From Merluccius polli (taxonomy: Eukaryota; Chordata; Actinopteri; Gadiformes; Merlucciidae), in the NCBI GenBank assembly GCA_030340625.1, contig JAOPHQ010005743.1, forward strand, positions 1 to 64,000: DNA of 64,000 nt. The letters are read 5' to 3'. The notes under the pieces were generated by a model that saw only the letters and a program-made list of their open reading frames with translations, made no database searches and was not told where the DNA came from. This document shows, one piece after another, positions 48,890 through 60,753 of this stretch. Position 1 is the stretch's first letter. Every line of letters begins with the position of its first letter. Made by a program: the position numbers and the translations under genes.

Positions 48890-48892
<3 letters not shown>
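47973..48892. mobile_element. hAT-like element carrying a 30-bp minisatellite
   Basis: Ends CAGAGGTTACGCTAGACTTT and GGTTAACGCGACCCCTG are imperfect inverted repeats. It sits within TATATATA on both sides, so the duplication cannot be separated from the TA tract. It contains eight tandem units of GGGAGCTAGTTGATCCACTA... (48300-48538). No transposase frame. Confidence 0.75.
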
Positions 48893-48930
<38 letters not shown>

Positions 48931-48933
<3 letters not shown>

Positions 48934-50118
48934 GGCCGGGACTTTAACGCGTTAATTAAGATTAATTAATTACACCATAATTAACACGTTAAAAAAGAAA
49001 ATTAAAAAAAAAAAATTTACAAATTTTTAATCGCACTTATTTTTGCACCGCGGAACATTTCTCACTGGCTGAGTTTCAGGCGGACCGATTATACTGGAGC
49101 ACCAACTAGCGTTCATGAGTTCAGACAACAACAAACCACAGTGAACATGAACGAAGTAGCTGATGAGACCGCTTTGGTTGGCCCCGTGGATGGGACATTT
49201 TGTTACAAAAAACGAACTGATGGAAGCGTCGATAAGAGCATGGTTGTGTGCAAGCTATGCAACAAGGAATTCGCATATCACCGCAGCACATCGAGCCTCA
49301 AGTGTGTGGCCATTCGTCCGGCTTTAGGCCGGACTGTCCGGTTTTAGGCCGGACTGTCCGGTTTTTCAATGCCCTGTCCGGCGGCCGGACGCGTATTTGT
49401 CCTCCTTTTTGAGACCCCCCCCCCGCCGGTCATAGGTCCGCCCGCCGGTCATAGGTCCGTGGTGCGTTACGATCGCACGCCCCCCCCCCCCCCCCCCCGT
49501 CGGCCGTAGGTCCGAGGCGCGCGAGAAACCAGCTGTTGGTAAATCAACAAAGTCTGTTATGGCCTCTAATGGTCAGGGTTTCCAATGTTCTGAATTGTGT
49601 TTTACTTAAAAAAACAAAGTATTATAGTTTACAGAAGGTCTACCTGAATAGGCTACCTGAATTTCTGAAATGTACTATATTTCTAAATATGCTATTCAGT
49701 GGCGGGTTCTAGGGGGGGGCCAGTGCCCCCGTAACTCTGAGTCCGGACCCCCCTGTGGCCCCCCCGAACGAGGAGTCTGCATCAATAATAAAATGACGGT
49801 GTGCCCCTCTAACACAAAAGCCGGCCCCAACCTGGCCCCCCCATTAAAACTGGTCTAGAACCGCCACTGATGCTATTGCTACACTTAATGGCAAAAATTG
49901 CACTGGTCTGTTGGATAAAAATAAACAATATTTTTGTTGCTTAAGCTTATGTATTCAGTCATTATTCAATGGTATACTAAAAATCCATGTGAAAATAATT
50001 ACTTCACACTGTTCTCAGGTCAAATATTTATATGCGATTAAAATGTGATTAATTTCGATTAATTAATTACAAAGCCTCTAATTATTCGATTAATTTTTTT
50101 AATCGAGTCCCGGCCCTA
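48931..50118 (+). mobile_element. hAT element remnant with BED finger (TAGGGCCGGGACT ends)
   Basis: Inverted ends TAGGGCCGGGACT and AGTCCCGGCCCTA lie in TA repeats. The ATG at 49147 opens MNEVADETALVGPVDGTFCY and KSMVVCKLCNKEFAYHRSTS, the first half of a BED zinc finger, which is then cut by inserted GC-rich sequence (TGTCCGG repeats from about 49304, and the C-run cassette at 49418-49515). The transposase core is absent. It also hosts the MITE at 49697-49869. Confidence 0.85.
49697..49869. mobile_element. 173-bp hAT MITE, same family as 37808-38777
   Basis: Ends CAGTGGCGGGTTCTAG and CTAGAACCGCCACTG, perfect 8-bp duplication ATGCTATT at 49689-49696 and 49870-49877. Nested in the larger hAT remnant. 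Confidence 0.93.
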
Positions 50119-50644
50119 ATATATATATATATATATATTTTTTTAAATTATTTATTTTATTTTTTATTTATTTATTTATTTTTTATTTATATGTATTTTT
50201 ATTTTATTACATGCATCAAGTTCACCAAGAAAGTACATATCACATTGCTACAGTACAGATCACATTGCTGCAGTTCATTGCCATTGTACATTGAAATAAA
50301 CATGGAGAAAAAGGAAAACTTGGGTGGGGTCAGACAGGGTCAAGCGTAAACCATATAACACAACAATAATGGGACATATTAGATTAGATTAGATTTTATT
50401 TGTCATTGCACAGAGATGCAACGAAATTCAATGCACTCACGTACTGGACTCATTAATAAAAAATAAAAACAGAAAAGGTAGCATAATAAATAGTCAATTA
50501 AAAAAACTACATTCTCATTCACTCAGTACATTCATGTTGTCATCATACACTGTACCATCGACTCAGTGCCATTGTATGCATTAAAACAGTAGTGCAAAAT
50601 ATATAAAGTGCAGAGCATTGCATTAGGTGTGGATGTCCCTGATT
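50119..50644. repeat. Low-complexity and SINE-like sequence
   Basis: A TA/TTTAT-rich tract (50119-50215), then sequence including TTTGTCATTGCACAGAGATG followed by CAACGAAATTCA (50399-50431), a common fish retroelement 3'-end motif. No gene seen. Confidence 0.55.
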
Positions 50645-50862
50645 AGGCAAGGCACGGCAAGGCAAGGCAGCTTTATTTATATAGCGCATTTCATACACAA
50701 TGGCAACTCAATGCGCTTTACATAAAACAGTAAAAAATTGAAATAAAAATAATAAAATAAATAAATAAATAAAAACAACTACAGAAGCATAAAATAATGA
50801 TTTAAAAGGACATAATAGAAAGAGAAAGAAATAAAATACTATAATAGAGCAGAACAAGCTCA

Positions 50863-52167
50863 ATCATAAGCACAGGAGAAGAGAAGTGTTTTTAACCTGG
50901 ATTTAAAAATGTTCACAGTCGGGGCTGATTTCAGTTCAGCTGGTAGTTTGTTCCAGTTTTGTGCAGCATAACAGCTAAAAGCTGCTTCACCATGTTTAGT
51001 TTGAACTCTGGGCTCCACTATCTGACCTGAGTCAGTAGATCTCAGATCCCTACTGGGTTTGTATTCTACTAAGATATCATTCATGTATTCTGGACCTAAA
51101 CCATTCAGTGATTTGTAGACCAGTAGCAGAACTTTAAAATCTATTCTATAGCTGACTGGGAGCCAGTGTGAAGACTTTAGAACTGGAGTAATGTGCTCTG
51201 ATCTCTTTGTTCTGGGTAAAACTTGAGCTGCAGCATTCTGAATGAGCTGCAGGTGTTTAATGCTTTGTTGTGGGAGTCCAGTCAGAGGACTCGAGTCTAC
51301 TGGAGATGAAAGCATGAATCAACTTCTCCTGGTCTGTTTGAGACATAAAACCCTTCACTCTGGATATGTTCTTAAGCTGATAGAAGGCTGTTTTGGTGAT
51401 GGATTTGATATGACTGCTGAAGGTCAAATCTGAGTCTATCAGCACGCCAAGGTTTCTGACTTGGTCCCTAGTTTTTAGAGAGAGTGACTCGAGATGTTTA
51501 CTGACAGCAATCCTCTTCTCTTTATTGCCAAAAACAATTACGTCAGTTTTGTCCTGATTTAATTGAAGGACATTTTGGTTCATCCAATTTGTTACTTGCT
51601 CTAAACAGTGACACAATGACTGTATTGGACTGTAGTCATCTGAGGACAGTGCTATGTATATCTGCGTGTCATCTGCATAAATGTGATAGTCTACATTAGA
51701 GTTCTGCAGAACTTGACCCAAAGGCAGCATATATAGACTGAACAGAAGGGGTCCAAGAACTGACCCCTGAGGAACTCCACATGTCATAGCCATTCGATTG
51801 GATTCATAACTTCCAATGATCACAAAATAACTCCGCTCTTCCAAGTAGGACCTGAACCATTCTAGGACTGTTCCGCTCAGTCCTGCCCAAGTTTCCAACC
51901 TGTTCAACAATATACTTTGATCCACAGTGTCAAATGCAGCACTGAGATCCAACAGGACCAGAACTGACACCTTGCCTGAGTCAGTGTTTAACCTAATATC
52001 ATTTAACACTCTAATAAGAGCTGTTTCTGTACTGTGGTGAGGTCGGAAGCCTGATTGAAATTTGTCAAAAAGGCCACTGGAATTCAAGAAATTGCTGAGT
52101 TGATTTAAAAACCACTTGGCTATAAAAGGAAGATTTGAGATAGGTCTGTAGTTGGTTAACATGGAAG
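50863..52167 (-). pseudogene. LINE ORF2 reverse transcriptase, C-terminal part
   Basis: Contains NYRPISNLPFIAK, VLLDLSAAFDTVDQSILLNR, CGVPQGSVLGPLLFSLYMLP and the active-site YADDTQIYIAL, then a thumb and the C-terminal HAFISSRL...SEHITPVL...HWLPVSYRIDFKVLLLVYKS. A frameshift near 51300 separates ISSRLESSD from the downstream frame ending FSCAYD and stop. Not functional as it stands. Confidence 0.9.
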
Positions 52168-52589
52168 CATCCAGCCAGGGGTTGAAATAAGGCTGTTTTA
52201 CTCGCCAAATGCGAGTATTTTTTGTATTTGTCGAGTAATTTATGAAGACCACTCGCCACTCTGGCGAGTAATCTAAAAAAAATAAAAGCCCATCATATCT
52301 TTCTTGTGTAGAAGCTTTTAATGTGAAGCAGCAAAAACAGGAAGTCGTGTGTTTTGATCAGCAACTTAACGCGTCTCCCGCGTTCTTGGATGGACGCCTC
52401 TCATTGGCGGTTAGGTTTAGGCATGAGGAATGAGGAGTCAGGGTAAGCCAATCAGAGGCAGAGTAAGGCGGGTCATCCCAGATGATCCCGTGAAAATCAA
52501 CACCACTGCCCACAGCTAGTTGTTCGTACTTTGTAGACCTTTTTCCCGCAGCCTATAAACTATTTTTTTCACGATTTAGCTACTCCATT

Positions 52590-55500
52590 ATGTGGAGATT
52601 TCTTGTGGGGGGGCAGCCCCCAAGAAAAAAAACGAGGACGGAGGATGAATCGACCGACAGCGTCTCAGCCCCCACCTCGTCTCAGTCAAAACCGGCGAAA
52701 TATGTTCGGAAATTTAATGAGAAGTGGCGCAACACAGTGTCGGGTGAGGCAAGAACATGGCTTGAGTATAGGGCTTGAGTATAGGGCCAAAGGGCATGAT
52801 CTGTACAGTGTGTCGTTCACACTCTAAAGAAAAACGCAACTCATTCATTGTAGGATGTTCAACAATGAAACTAGAAAGCATTACCTTTCACGAAAGCTCC
52901 AAGTCACACCGTGATAGTATGACCATCTCACAAGCCAAGTCCCAGCCTATCCAAGCAACTCCAACTATGCATGGGCTCACCAAACTACTACTACGTGCTA
53001 CAAAGAGAAAGCTGGAAATCCTCTTCTGCAACGCTCACGCCATCGCCAAGCAAGCGCGACCGTTCACTGACTTCACTTGGATGTGCGAGTAAGTTGTTCT
53101 ACATGACTGATGTATGTATGTATTCATATATACTGTGTATATATATATATATAGGGATGGGCATAATTAATCGATGATCGACCATTGATCGTTAAGAAAT
53201 GTGTCGATCAATTTATATTGTTATCGATCAAAAGGACGTTGTGTTGCATACTGTGAGTCTTGAAGCGGTGCCCGGTGATCGCGGCTTTAGTTCCCCGTGT
53301 CTGATCGCTGTAATTCGGAGTTTGAATATCGGTTGAATATCTAATATCGTTCTAACTTTAAAAAACACTTTAGTATTTTTAAGACGATAGTCGCACATCC
53401 CTCGTAACTACGCCGTGAAGGTGAACCCTCCCGGACTCCGCTATTAACATGAACCGCTCCGCCGGAGGAGCCGCACATCCACACGCACCGGACACCACAA
53501 TACAAACACTGAAACACATGTTTTCCATTTGCTTGCTTTTAAATAAAGCAAGCAAATGCGCCTTTAAGAGCGCATGTAGGCGCATTGTTCGGCTTTTACG
53601 AGCACCGCATAGGCCTATAACGTATTTATTATTTTAAAACTGTTAAACAGTTGTAGGTCTTCAAGTTAACCGTCTTGTATTATTGTTGGCCTATACATTA
53701 TTGTATTTTCTACCAACGGGAATTTTAATATAGCCTATATAAAAATAACGACTAATCGATAATTGATCGATAATTCTAGCGATGATCGATCAAGGAAATT
53801 TCTTAAAATGCCCATCCATATAAATTGTATTTTTGTGGTGTGCTTTGGCAACAATAAGCATTTTATTCATGCCAATAAAGCTGATTTGATAATTGTTATT
53901 TCAGAAATGTCATTAAAGCTAAACATGATGCTAGCTAGTTTGGAAGTTAGCTACATTTTAGCTAGAGTTAACTATGTTGTCAGCTAGCTAACGTTAATGT
54001 TATTGTTATCACTCTATGCCATCATAGCTAACAAAAGCTAATTGCCCATTTTGTCTCTGCAGTTTAGATGAGAAGAAAGGGCTGCCTGTGGGGAACACAT
54101 ATAGAAACAACAAGCAATGCAAAGTGTTTGTGAAGTACATCGCCTGAAGAGCAAAGAAATGAGCTCCAAAGAGAATTGGAGCAGGCCAAATTCTGCTCTG
54201 TTCTTTCTGATGGATCTACCGACACTGCAGTGAAAGAAGAAGAGTTGGTGTACACTCGTTTTTGTACTAGAGGGGGAGGTTAAGGTTTGGTTTGTGGGGA
54301 TCCAAGATGTGGAAAAGGCAGACTCTGCACACATAGCTCAAGTTATCAAAAGCCAGATGGACAGTGTTTGTGAGGGCTGGGAAGAGAAACTGGTTGCCTG
54401 TGTCACGGACGGGGCTGCAGTCATGACAGGGTTAAAGACTGGAGTAGTAACCAGGCTTAAAGGGGACAAAGATTATGTTCTGAGGGTTCATTGCATGGCT
54501 CACCGTCAGGAGCTGGCCTTCTCTGATGCTATGAAGAAGAATCCCATGTTTCAGAGAGTGGAAGAACTGCTTAGTGGACTATTTACTTTTTACCACACCA
54601 GTCCGCTTAATCGAGCAAACCTAGTCAACACCTTCCAGACCCTCAAAGCAACACCTCTCATGCCCACAAGAATTGGGGGAACACGATGGGTTGGCCACCT
54701 TCATAGAGCTCTGGACCAGTTTCTCAGAGGATACCCAGCTATTGTGCTCCATCTCGAACAGGTTATACTGATCACCATATAAAGTAATATTTGGCTTTGG
54801 CCTGTGTATGTCTATACTATGTAGGATTGTGATGATAATGTAACACTAGATATAATTGTTCTCTATACATTTTATTGTACATTATTGACAAACGAATTAC
54901 ATTAAAAGTACAGCTTTTTGTTAATTTGTTTCTTGTTTTGTCTGTGCATTTTATGTGTATTTCAGATTCAGTCGCCTGATGCCCAAGGTGTCCGGGGTGT
55001 CCCACAAGCCAAAGCCAGGAGTTTGTACAGCTCTGCCAGGGACAGCGCTGTCGTGAAATTCTGTGGCTTCCTGCATGACGTTCTTGGCCATCTGAGCAAG
55101 CTGTCTGCCACTCTCCAGATGTCAGCTATCACACTGGCCGAGGCTCACTCCTCCCTGTTAGCCACCCAGGCTATGCTTGAGAAATACAAAACAAGGTTTG
55201 TCACTGTCATTATGTTGCTCTTTGATCAAGGCTATACTGTGAGTGACCATTCAGGCAATTCATTGATTTAATATATTTGAGATTAAAACAAAATCATAAT
55301 TCTGTATTAGAAAAGGGCCAATGATGAAGGCCACCAGTGGCCAGTCATATAAGGGAGTGGAGTTGAGAGTAGTGACAGCCAGGAGTGACAGGGCAGGGAA
55401 GTCACCACCAGAAGCGACCCTCCTATCAACAATCCAAGAGAGCCTGACTGTCAGATTTGGAGACATTAGTTCGGGAGTCCTGGCTGCCACCAAGTTGGCT

Positions 55501-56347
55501 AGCTTCAAGAACTGGCCAGATCCACAAAATGCAGCAGCACTGGAAGGTTTGTTTAGTGATTAAGGATAGGAAGCAGACACATTGTGCATTACGCAGAATG
55601 AATTATTACACATATTGCACATGTTTGTAACAAATGGCAGGCTAGCTAATTGTGTCTAAAATAGGTAATTTATGTAGACATGGAGGTGTGAGGTGTCTTT
55701 TGTGAGATAACAGGTTGACTCACAAAATGTATTCCCTGACATCCAGATTTTGGGGAGACTGAAGTCGACGCCCTCTGTGCTCATTTTCAACCAGTCCTGA
55801 ACTCCAGTGATGTCTGCGTTGAACTCATCCCAGACCAGTGGCTTATACTGAAGACAAAAATCTACGCAGAACAAGAGAACCTGCAAAATCTGAGCTGGTC
55901 TGAGGTCAACAGGAAGCATGGAGAGCTTTGCCCTGATGTCCTTGACCTGATGGATGTCCTTGACCCCTTGTTATGTCTATCCCAGTTTCCACTGCAGATT
56001 GTGAACGTGGGTTCAACACAATGAAGCAGGTAAAGTCTTTAAGACACACACACACACACACACACTAACTACCACTTTATCTTGTGTGAGCACCATAAAA
56101 TTGTCACTTTTCTTTGTATTTTGATTTGAATACTGTGCAGGTCAAGACTGATTGGAGGTCAAAGCTGACATCAGCCTCCTTGACTGATCTTCTAATGGTG
56201 CAGCTCAGCTCGCCAGAAATTAGAAATTATGACCCGTCCACAGCCATAGACCTGTGGTGGAACACTGAGACCATCTACCAAAGAAGACCGAATTTCATGA
56301 CGGAGGGAAATAGCTTTGAGGGGAACTCTGACTCTGATAGAGACTGA
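52590..56347 (+). pseudogene. hAT transposase pseudogene (ZNF862-like, TTF-type finger)
   Basis: Pieces in order: RKFNEKWRNTVSGEARTWLEYR and KGMICTVCRSHSKEKRNSFI (TTF-type zinc finger, 52690-53090); EQAKFCSVLSDGSTDTAVKE (about 54170-54240, catalytic Asp region); VACVTDGAAVMTGLKTGVVT and VHCMAHRQELAFSDAMKK (54390-54540); GGTRWVGHLHRALDQFL (54675); LYSSARDSAVVKFCGFLHDV (55020); LLSTIQESLTVRFGD (55425); the dimerisation motif STADCERGFNTMKQ (55990-56030); and the C-terminus ending SDSDRD (56347). Likely introns separate several pieces. A 13-bp tandem duplication near 52760 and other frameshifts break it. Confidence 0.82.
53152..53818. mobile_element. TAGGGATGGGC-family hAT MITE, copy C (internally deleted)
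   Basis: Same family as 44098-45168: TAGGGATGGGCATAATTAAT at the left, AATGCCCATCC at the right. About 400 bp of interior is missing at 53550-53566, where AAATAAAGCAAGCAAATGCG joins distant parts. Inserted in TA repeats within the hAT transposase. Confidence 0.88.
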
Positions 56348-56654
56348 TACGAATGAAGTGAAAAATGTTTCTGTATACCCTGCTAATAAATATTGTGAAG
56401 AGACACAATGCGATTACTATGATTGAAAATCAATTTAGACAGAAAAAGTAATTCTAACAAATGGCAATTTAATATTTTTGTCTGGTAAAAAATCTGTTTG
56501 TCTAGTAAAAAATTTCATCTACTCGCCAGTTGTCTGGTAAGCCAAAAAATGAGTTTCAACCCCTGCATCCAGCGTTCTCTTTTTTAAGAGTGGCTTAATG
56601 GCCACTACTTTTAGGGATTTAGGAAACGTGCCCGATTGAAGTGAGCTATTTAGA

Positions 56655-58691
56655 AGCCTTCAAACACCACATTTCCTCCTACCGTGACGCTCTCCATGCT
56701 GCCAAATCCGCCCACTACTCATCCCTCATCAACAGCACCAACCGGAACCCCCGCACCCTGTTCTCCACCGTCAACAAGCTGCTCCAGCCATCGGCCATCA
56801 TCCCACCCTCCTCCCCCGTCCTCTGCAACTCCTTCCTCCTCGCCTTCAACAACAAAATCTCCCAAATCAACAGCTCCCTGACTGCCACCGTCAGCAACTC
56901 CTCCTCCCCCACCTCTCCTCCCTCACCACACCTACCCCCCTTCTCTGACCTCCCGCCCTTCCCTCCTCTCACCGACTTCTCCCCTGTCGACTCCTCCCAC
57001 ATCCTGGACATCATCACCGCATCCAAGACAACAACCTGCTCTCTTGACCCCCTCCCAACAACCCTAACCAAGGCCTGCCTCCCTGTCCTCCTCCCTCACC
57101 TCACCACCCTCTTCAACCAGTCTCTATCCCTTGGCCACTTTCCCACTGCCTACAAACTCGCCTCCATCACCCCCATCCTCAAAAAGCCCACCCTTGACCC
57201 AGCCAACCTCTCCAACTACCGCCCCATCTCCAACCTCCCGTTCCTCTCCAAAACCCTTGAACGCATCGTCGCCGCCCAACTCGAACGCATCTCCAGTCCA
57301 ATAACCTCTACGAACCCCTCCAGTCTGGATTCCGCCCACTCCACAGCACCGAAACCGCCCTTGTCAAAGTCATAAACGATCTCCTCACCTCTGCTGACTC
57401 TGGTGCCCTCAACATCCTGTTACTCCTCGACCTTAGCGCAGCCTTCGACACTGTGAACCACTCCATCCTCCTTCACAGGCTGCGCAAACAGGGTGTTGAG
57501 GGCACTGCACTCGACTGGCTCACCTCCTACCTCACCAACAGGCAACAATTTGTCTCCCTCTCTGGTCACACATCCACCCTCTCCCCAGTCACGCAGGGGG
57601 TCCCGCAAGGCTCAGTCCTCGGACCCCTCCTCTTCATCTGTTACCTCTTCCCCCTTGGTCACATCATCCGCTCACTCAACCTGGACTTTCACTGTTGCGC
57701 CGACGACACCGAGATATACAGCAGCACCAAATCCACCCAAAACCCTCCCCTCACCCACATCGAAACCTCCATCTCTACAATAAAATCATGACTGGCCCAC
57801 AACTTCCTCCAACTCAACAGCGATAAAACAGAGCTCCTCCTCATAGGCACCAAATCCACCCTCAACAAAACCGGACCCATCTCACTCACCATCGGCACCT
57901 CGACCATCACACCCTCCCCCCTGGCACGCAATCTCGGCGTTATCCTGGACCCCACTCTATCCTTCGATCCCCACGTCAACTCCATCGTCAAGACGTCTTA
58001 CTTCCACCTCCGCCGCATCGCTAAAATCAGACACTGCCTCTCCCCCCCTGCTGCTGAATCCCTCATCCACGCGTTCATCTCCTCCCGTCTCGACTACTGC
58101 AACTCCCTCCTCACTGGCATCACCTCTCATTCCCTCCATAGACTACAACTGGTCCAGAACTCTGCTGCCCGCCTCCTTACCCACACCCGGTCCCGTGAAC
58201 ACATCACTCCCATTCTCCACTCTCTCCACTGGCTCCCCATCAAACAGCGCATCACTTTCAAGATACTCCTCCTCACCTTTAAAGCCCTCCACCACCTAGC
58301 CCCCCCCCTACCTGTCTGACCTCCTCGTTCCCCACTGCCCCACCCGTGCCCTCCGATCCTCCTCCACTCTCTCCCTCACATTACCCAGATCTAAACTCAA
58401 ATCCTTCGGCGACAGAGCCTTCTCCCGCACAGCACCCCGACTCTGGAACTCTCTCTCCCAACCTGTCCGCGACTCACCCTCACTCCTCACATTCAAGTCC
58501 CATCTGAAAACCTTCCTCTTTTCCCAAGCCTACGATCTCTCCTACCCATAACTGCTGTCCTGTCCCTCCCCCCGTATTCCACTCCATCATCTTGCCCTTG
58601 TTGTCACTCCCCTGTCCCCCCCCCTCCCGTTTGTCTCTTCGCCCTCTTGTATGCGTCCTTGGGTCACTGAAAGGCGCAATAGAAATACTAT

Positions 58692-58735
<44 letters not shown>

Positions 58736-58736
58736 G
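56655..58736 (+). mobile_element. 5'-truncated LINE, plus strand, with (ATT)n tail
   Basis: Starts in the pre-RT linker (FKHHISSYRDALHAAKSAHY, NPRTLFSTVNKLLQP) and continues through LSNYRPISNLPFLSKTLERI, NHSILLHRLRKQGVEGTALD, TQGVPQGSVLGPLLFICYLF and CCADDTEIYSS (YADD changed to CADD). It ends in HAFISSRLDYCNSLLTGI, HWLPIKQRITFKILLLTFKA and FLFSQAYD, then an ATT-repeat tail (58694-58735). Frameshifts near 57300-57370 and a stop near 57790. GC-rich, unlike the LINE it interrupts, so from a different subfamily. Confidence 0.88.
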
Positions 58737-59462
58737 TATTTGTCGCAAATCTATTTGGACAGAGTTCACAATAGTTTTAAAAAAGTCTGATGGCATTGTG
58801 TCAAGACAGCATGTTGATGGTTTTAGATGCTGAACTGTTTCCTCTATGGTTTTTTGGTCAACTGTATAAAATTTTGACATCGCAGTTGAGTTATTCCTGG
58901 CAGGTCTTAGGGATTGCGTTATTTTATTGTTTTGTTGATTTGTGTTAATATTTAACCTTATAGACTGGATTTTTTCACTGAAAAAGCAAGCAAATTCATT
59001 GCATTTTGCTGTGGAAAGGAGTTCTGGAGCTATCTGTTTAGGGGGGTTTGTCAGCTTATCAACCATAGCAAATAGAGTGCGAGTGTTGTTGATGTTCTTA
59101 TTAATAATTTCAGAAAAGTGTCGCTGTCTAGCCTTGAGTAACTCATAGTTAAAATTACAAAGACTTATTTTGTAGAGGTCATGGTGAATTTGAAGTTTAG
59201 TTTTTCTCCACTTACACTCTGCTTTCCTGCATTCTGTTTTTAAAGCCTTTACCATCATAGTGTTCCTCCATGGTGTTTTCTTTCTGATCAAGGTCGTCTT
59301 AGTTTTAATAGGTGCAACAGCATCCATGACATTTGAGATTTTCCAGTTAAATTTATCTAGGAGTTCATCAACTGACTCTGCACTCACAGTTGGTGACATA
59401 GCTATAGCCTCCATAAACTTTGCACTGGTATTCTCATTTATGTACCTTCTCTTAACAGACAC
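58737..59462 (-). pseudogene. LINE ORF2 linker between endonuclease and RT
   Basis: Open frame SVKRRYINENTSAKFMEAIA and on to SVDELLDKFNWKISNVMDAV, KTPWRNTMMVKALKTECRKA, NTRTLFAMVDKLTNPP and LKPSTCCLDTMPSDFFK, the region that follows the AP-type endonuclease in L2-type ORF2. No endonuclease motif precedes it; ORF1 sequence does. Confidence 0.82.
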
Positions 59463-60738
59463 CAGTCTCCTGGTGGGGCTGGGGGAGACTCCACTTGTTG
59501 GGCTGTTGGGGCTGGGGGAGACTCCTCCTGTTGGGTTGTTGGGGCTGGGGGAGACTCCTCATGTTGGGCTGTTGGGGCTGGGGGAGACTCCTCATGTTGG
59601 GGTAAGGATGATGACGTTAAAGCCTCTCTCTCGGTGTGCTGTCCTTTATGGTCAATCCTTATCTGTTGTTTTGGATTGTCTCGCCTCTTGTCCTTGGCAG
59701 GGGCTGCTGGTGACTGAGGCAAAAAATCAAAAATGTTGTAGCTTAACAGCTGTACTCCTGACTTGTTAAGGCAAAATCCATCTGCCTCAAAGAGGTGTCT
59801 GCGTTCCCCAAAAATGTTGAAATTGTCAATAAAGTTCACTGATTGAGCAGCACACGTATCTTTGAGCCATCTGTTTAGCATCAACAGCCTGCTGAATCTC
59901 TCGTCTCCTCGCCGAACTGTCGGTAGAGGTCCACTGATAAACACCTCAGTATTCAGACGAAGATCGAACTTTGTTCAGCAGATCATTAAAATCCCGTTTC
60001 AATACCTCTGATTGTTGCTTGACAACATCAAGTGCTCCTGTGTGAATGACGAGAGATTTCAACTGTCGGATGCTCAGCAGTGATTTCCAGAATTTTCTCT
60101 GAGATATTGGACACCATATCATTGGTAAAACAAAGTACTTTAGTGTTTTTGCTGAAAAAGTGTTTTGTCTTATTCACAGCTCCGTCACCCACTATCAGCG
60201 CTTGAGGCCCAGTGGTTAGCTCTTTCTGCAGCCTTTTAGTATATGATTTAGCCTCATACCTTTCTCCAGTGCTGGAAGATGACCTTTCTTTTGGGGAGTC
60301 AGGGTCTTGTAAAAGTTGAGCAAATCTGTTCTCTAGTAGAATCCCTGTGTCTTTGGTCGGTTTGCTCTTACTTTTTGTTTTAGCCACATTCCACGGCTGT
60401 TTTATCCTTGGTACTGGGGTTGAAGAGACCCTCCTGTGTGACGGCAGTGCAGGCCACTCAGTATCATCACAAGTCTCCAGGTGCTGGGTTCTGCCTGTTA
60501 ACCGTCTTCCCATATCTGAGGGAAGCGATTTATCTTTCCATGAATTATGCTTTGGCTTTGCACAAAGCATTTGTCTGTTAGCCTGCTCCTTTCCACTGAT
60601 TTGGGTCATCGGAAGAGTGGTTTCATTCCCATATTGACCATTTACCTCCACGTTGACTTCGAGTCGCAGAATTTTCGTCTCCAGTACTGCCATCTTCTGG
60701 AGAAGTTTGTGGTAGTCATCCGTGGAAAAGGGAGGCAT
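59438..60738 (-). pseudogene. LINE ORF1 with SGNH-hydrolase-like domain
   Basis: Starts MPPFSTDDYHKLLQKMAVLE with a short coiled-coil. Further on are GPQALIVGDGAVNKTKHF, IHTGALDVVKQQSEVLKRDF and FISGPLPTVRRGDERFSRLL, then FEADGFCLNKSGVQLLSYNI. These are the blocks of the esterase-like (SGNH/GDSL) domain of CR1/L2-group ORF1 proteins, here with GDGA in place of the usual GDS catalytic block. A frameshift near 59945-60030 splits it. The C-terminus has four HEESPPAPTAQ-type repeats (about 59467-59600). Confidence 0.75.
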
Positions 60739-60753
60739 CTTGTTGCTAATTAG

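Larger units (their letters stand above)
52176..56565 (+). mobile_element. 4.4-kb hAT element inserted in the LINE
   Basis: Ends CAGGGGTTGAAATA and TTTCAACCCCTG, perfect 8-bp duplication CATCCAGC at 52168-52175 and 56566-56573. It interrupts the LINE RT between TLDA and SMLTNYRP. It contains a multi-exon transposase pseudogene and a nested MITE (53152-53818). Confidence 0.93.
50645..60753 (-). mobile_element. L2-type LINE, minus strand, split by two later elements
   Basis: Reading 3' to 5' along the plus strand: (GGCAA)n tail and conserved 3' end (50645-50728), RT (50863-52167), insertion of a hAT element (52176-56565), a short RT piece (56574-56655), insertion of a plus-strand LINE (56655-58736), the pre-RT linker (58737-59462), and ORF1 (59438-60738). 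Net LINE sequence is about 3.6 kb. The endonuclease domain expected between ORF1 and the linker is missing. The lineage is assigned from RT motifs and the tandem-repeat tail, as in L2/CR1-group elements. Confidence 0.85.

Noticed and set aside
56641..57375. 244-codon open frame as a host gene
   Set aside because: It reads as LINE linker and RT motifs (NYRPISNLPFLSK) and is followed by frameshifts and an ATT tail.
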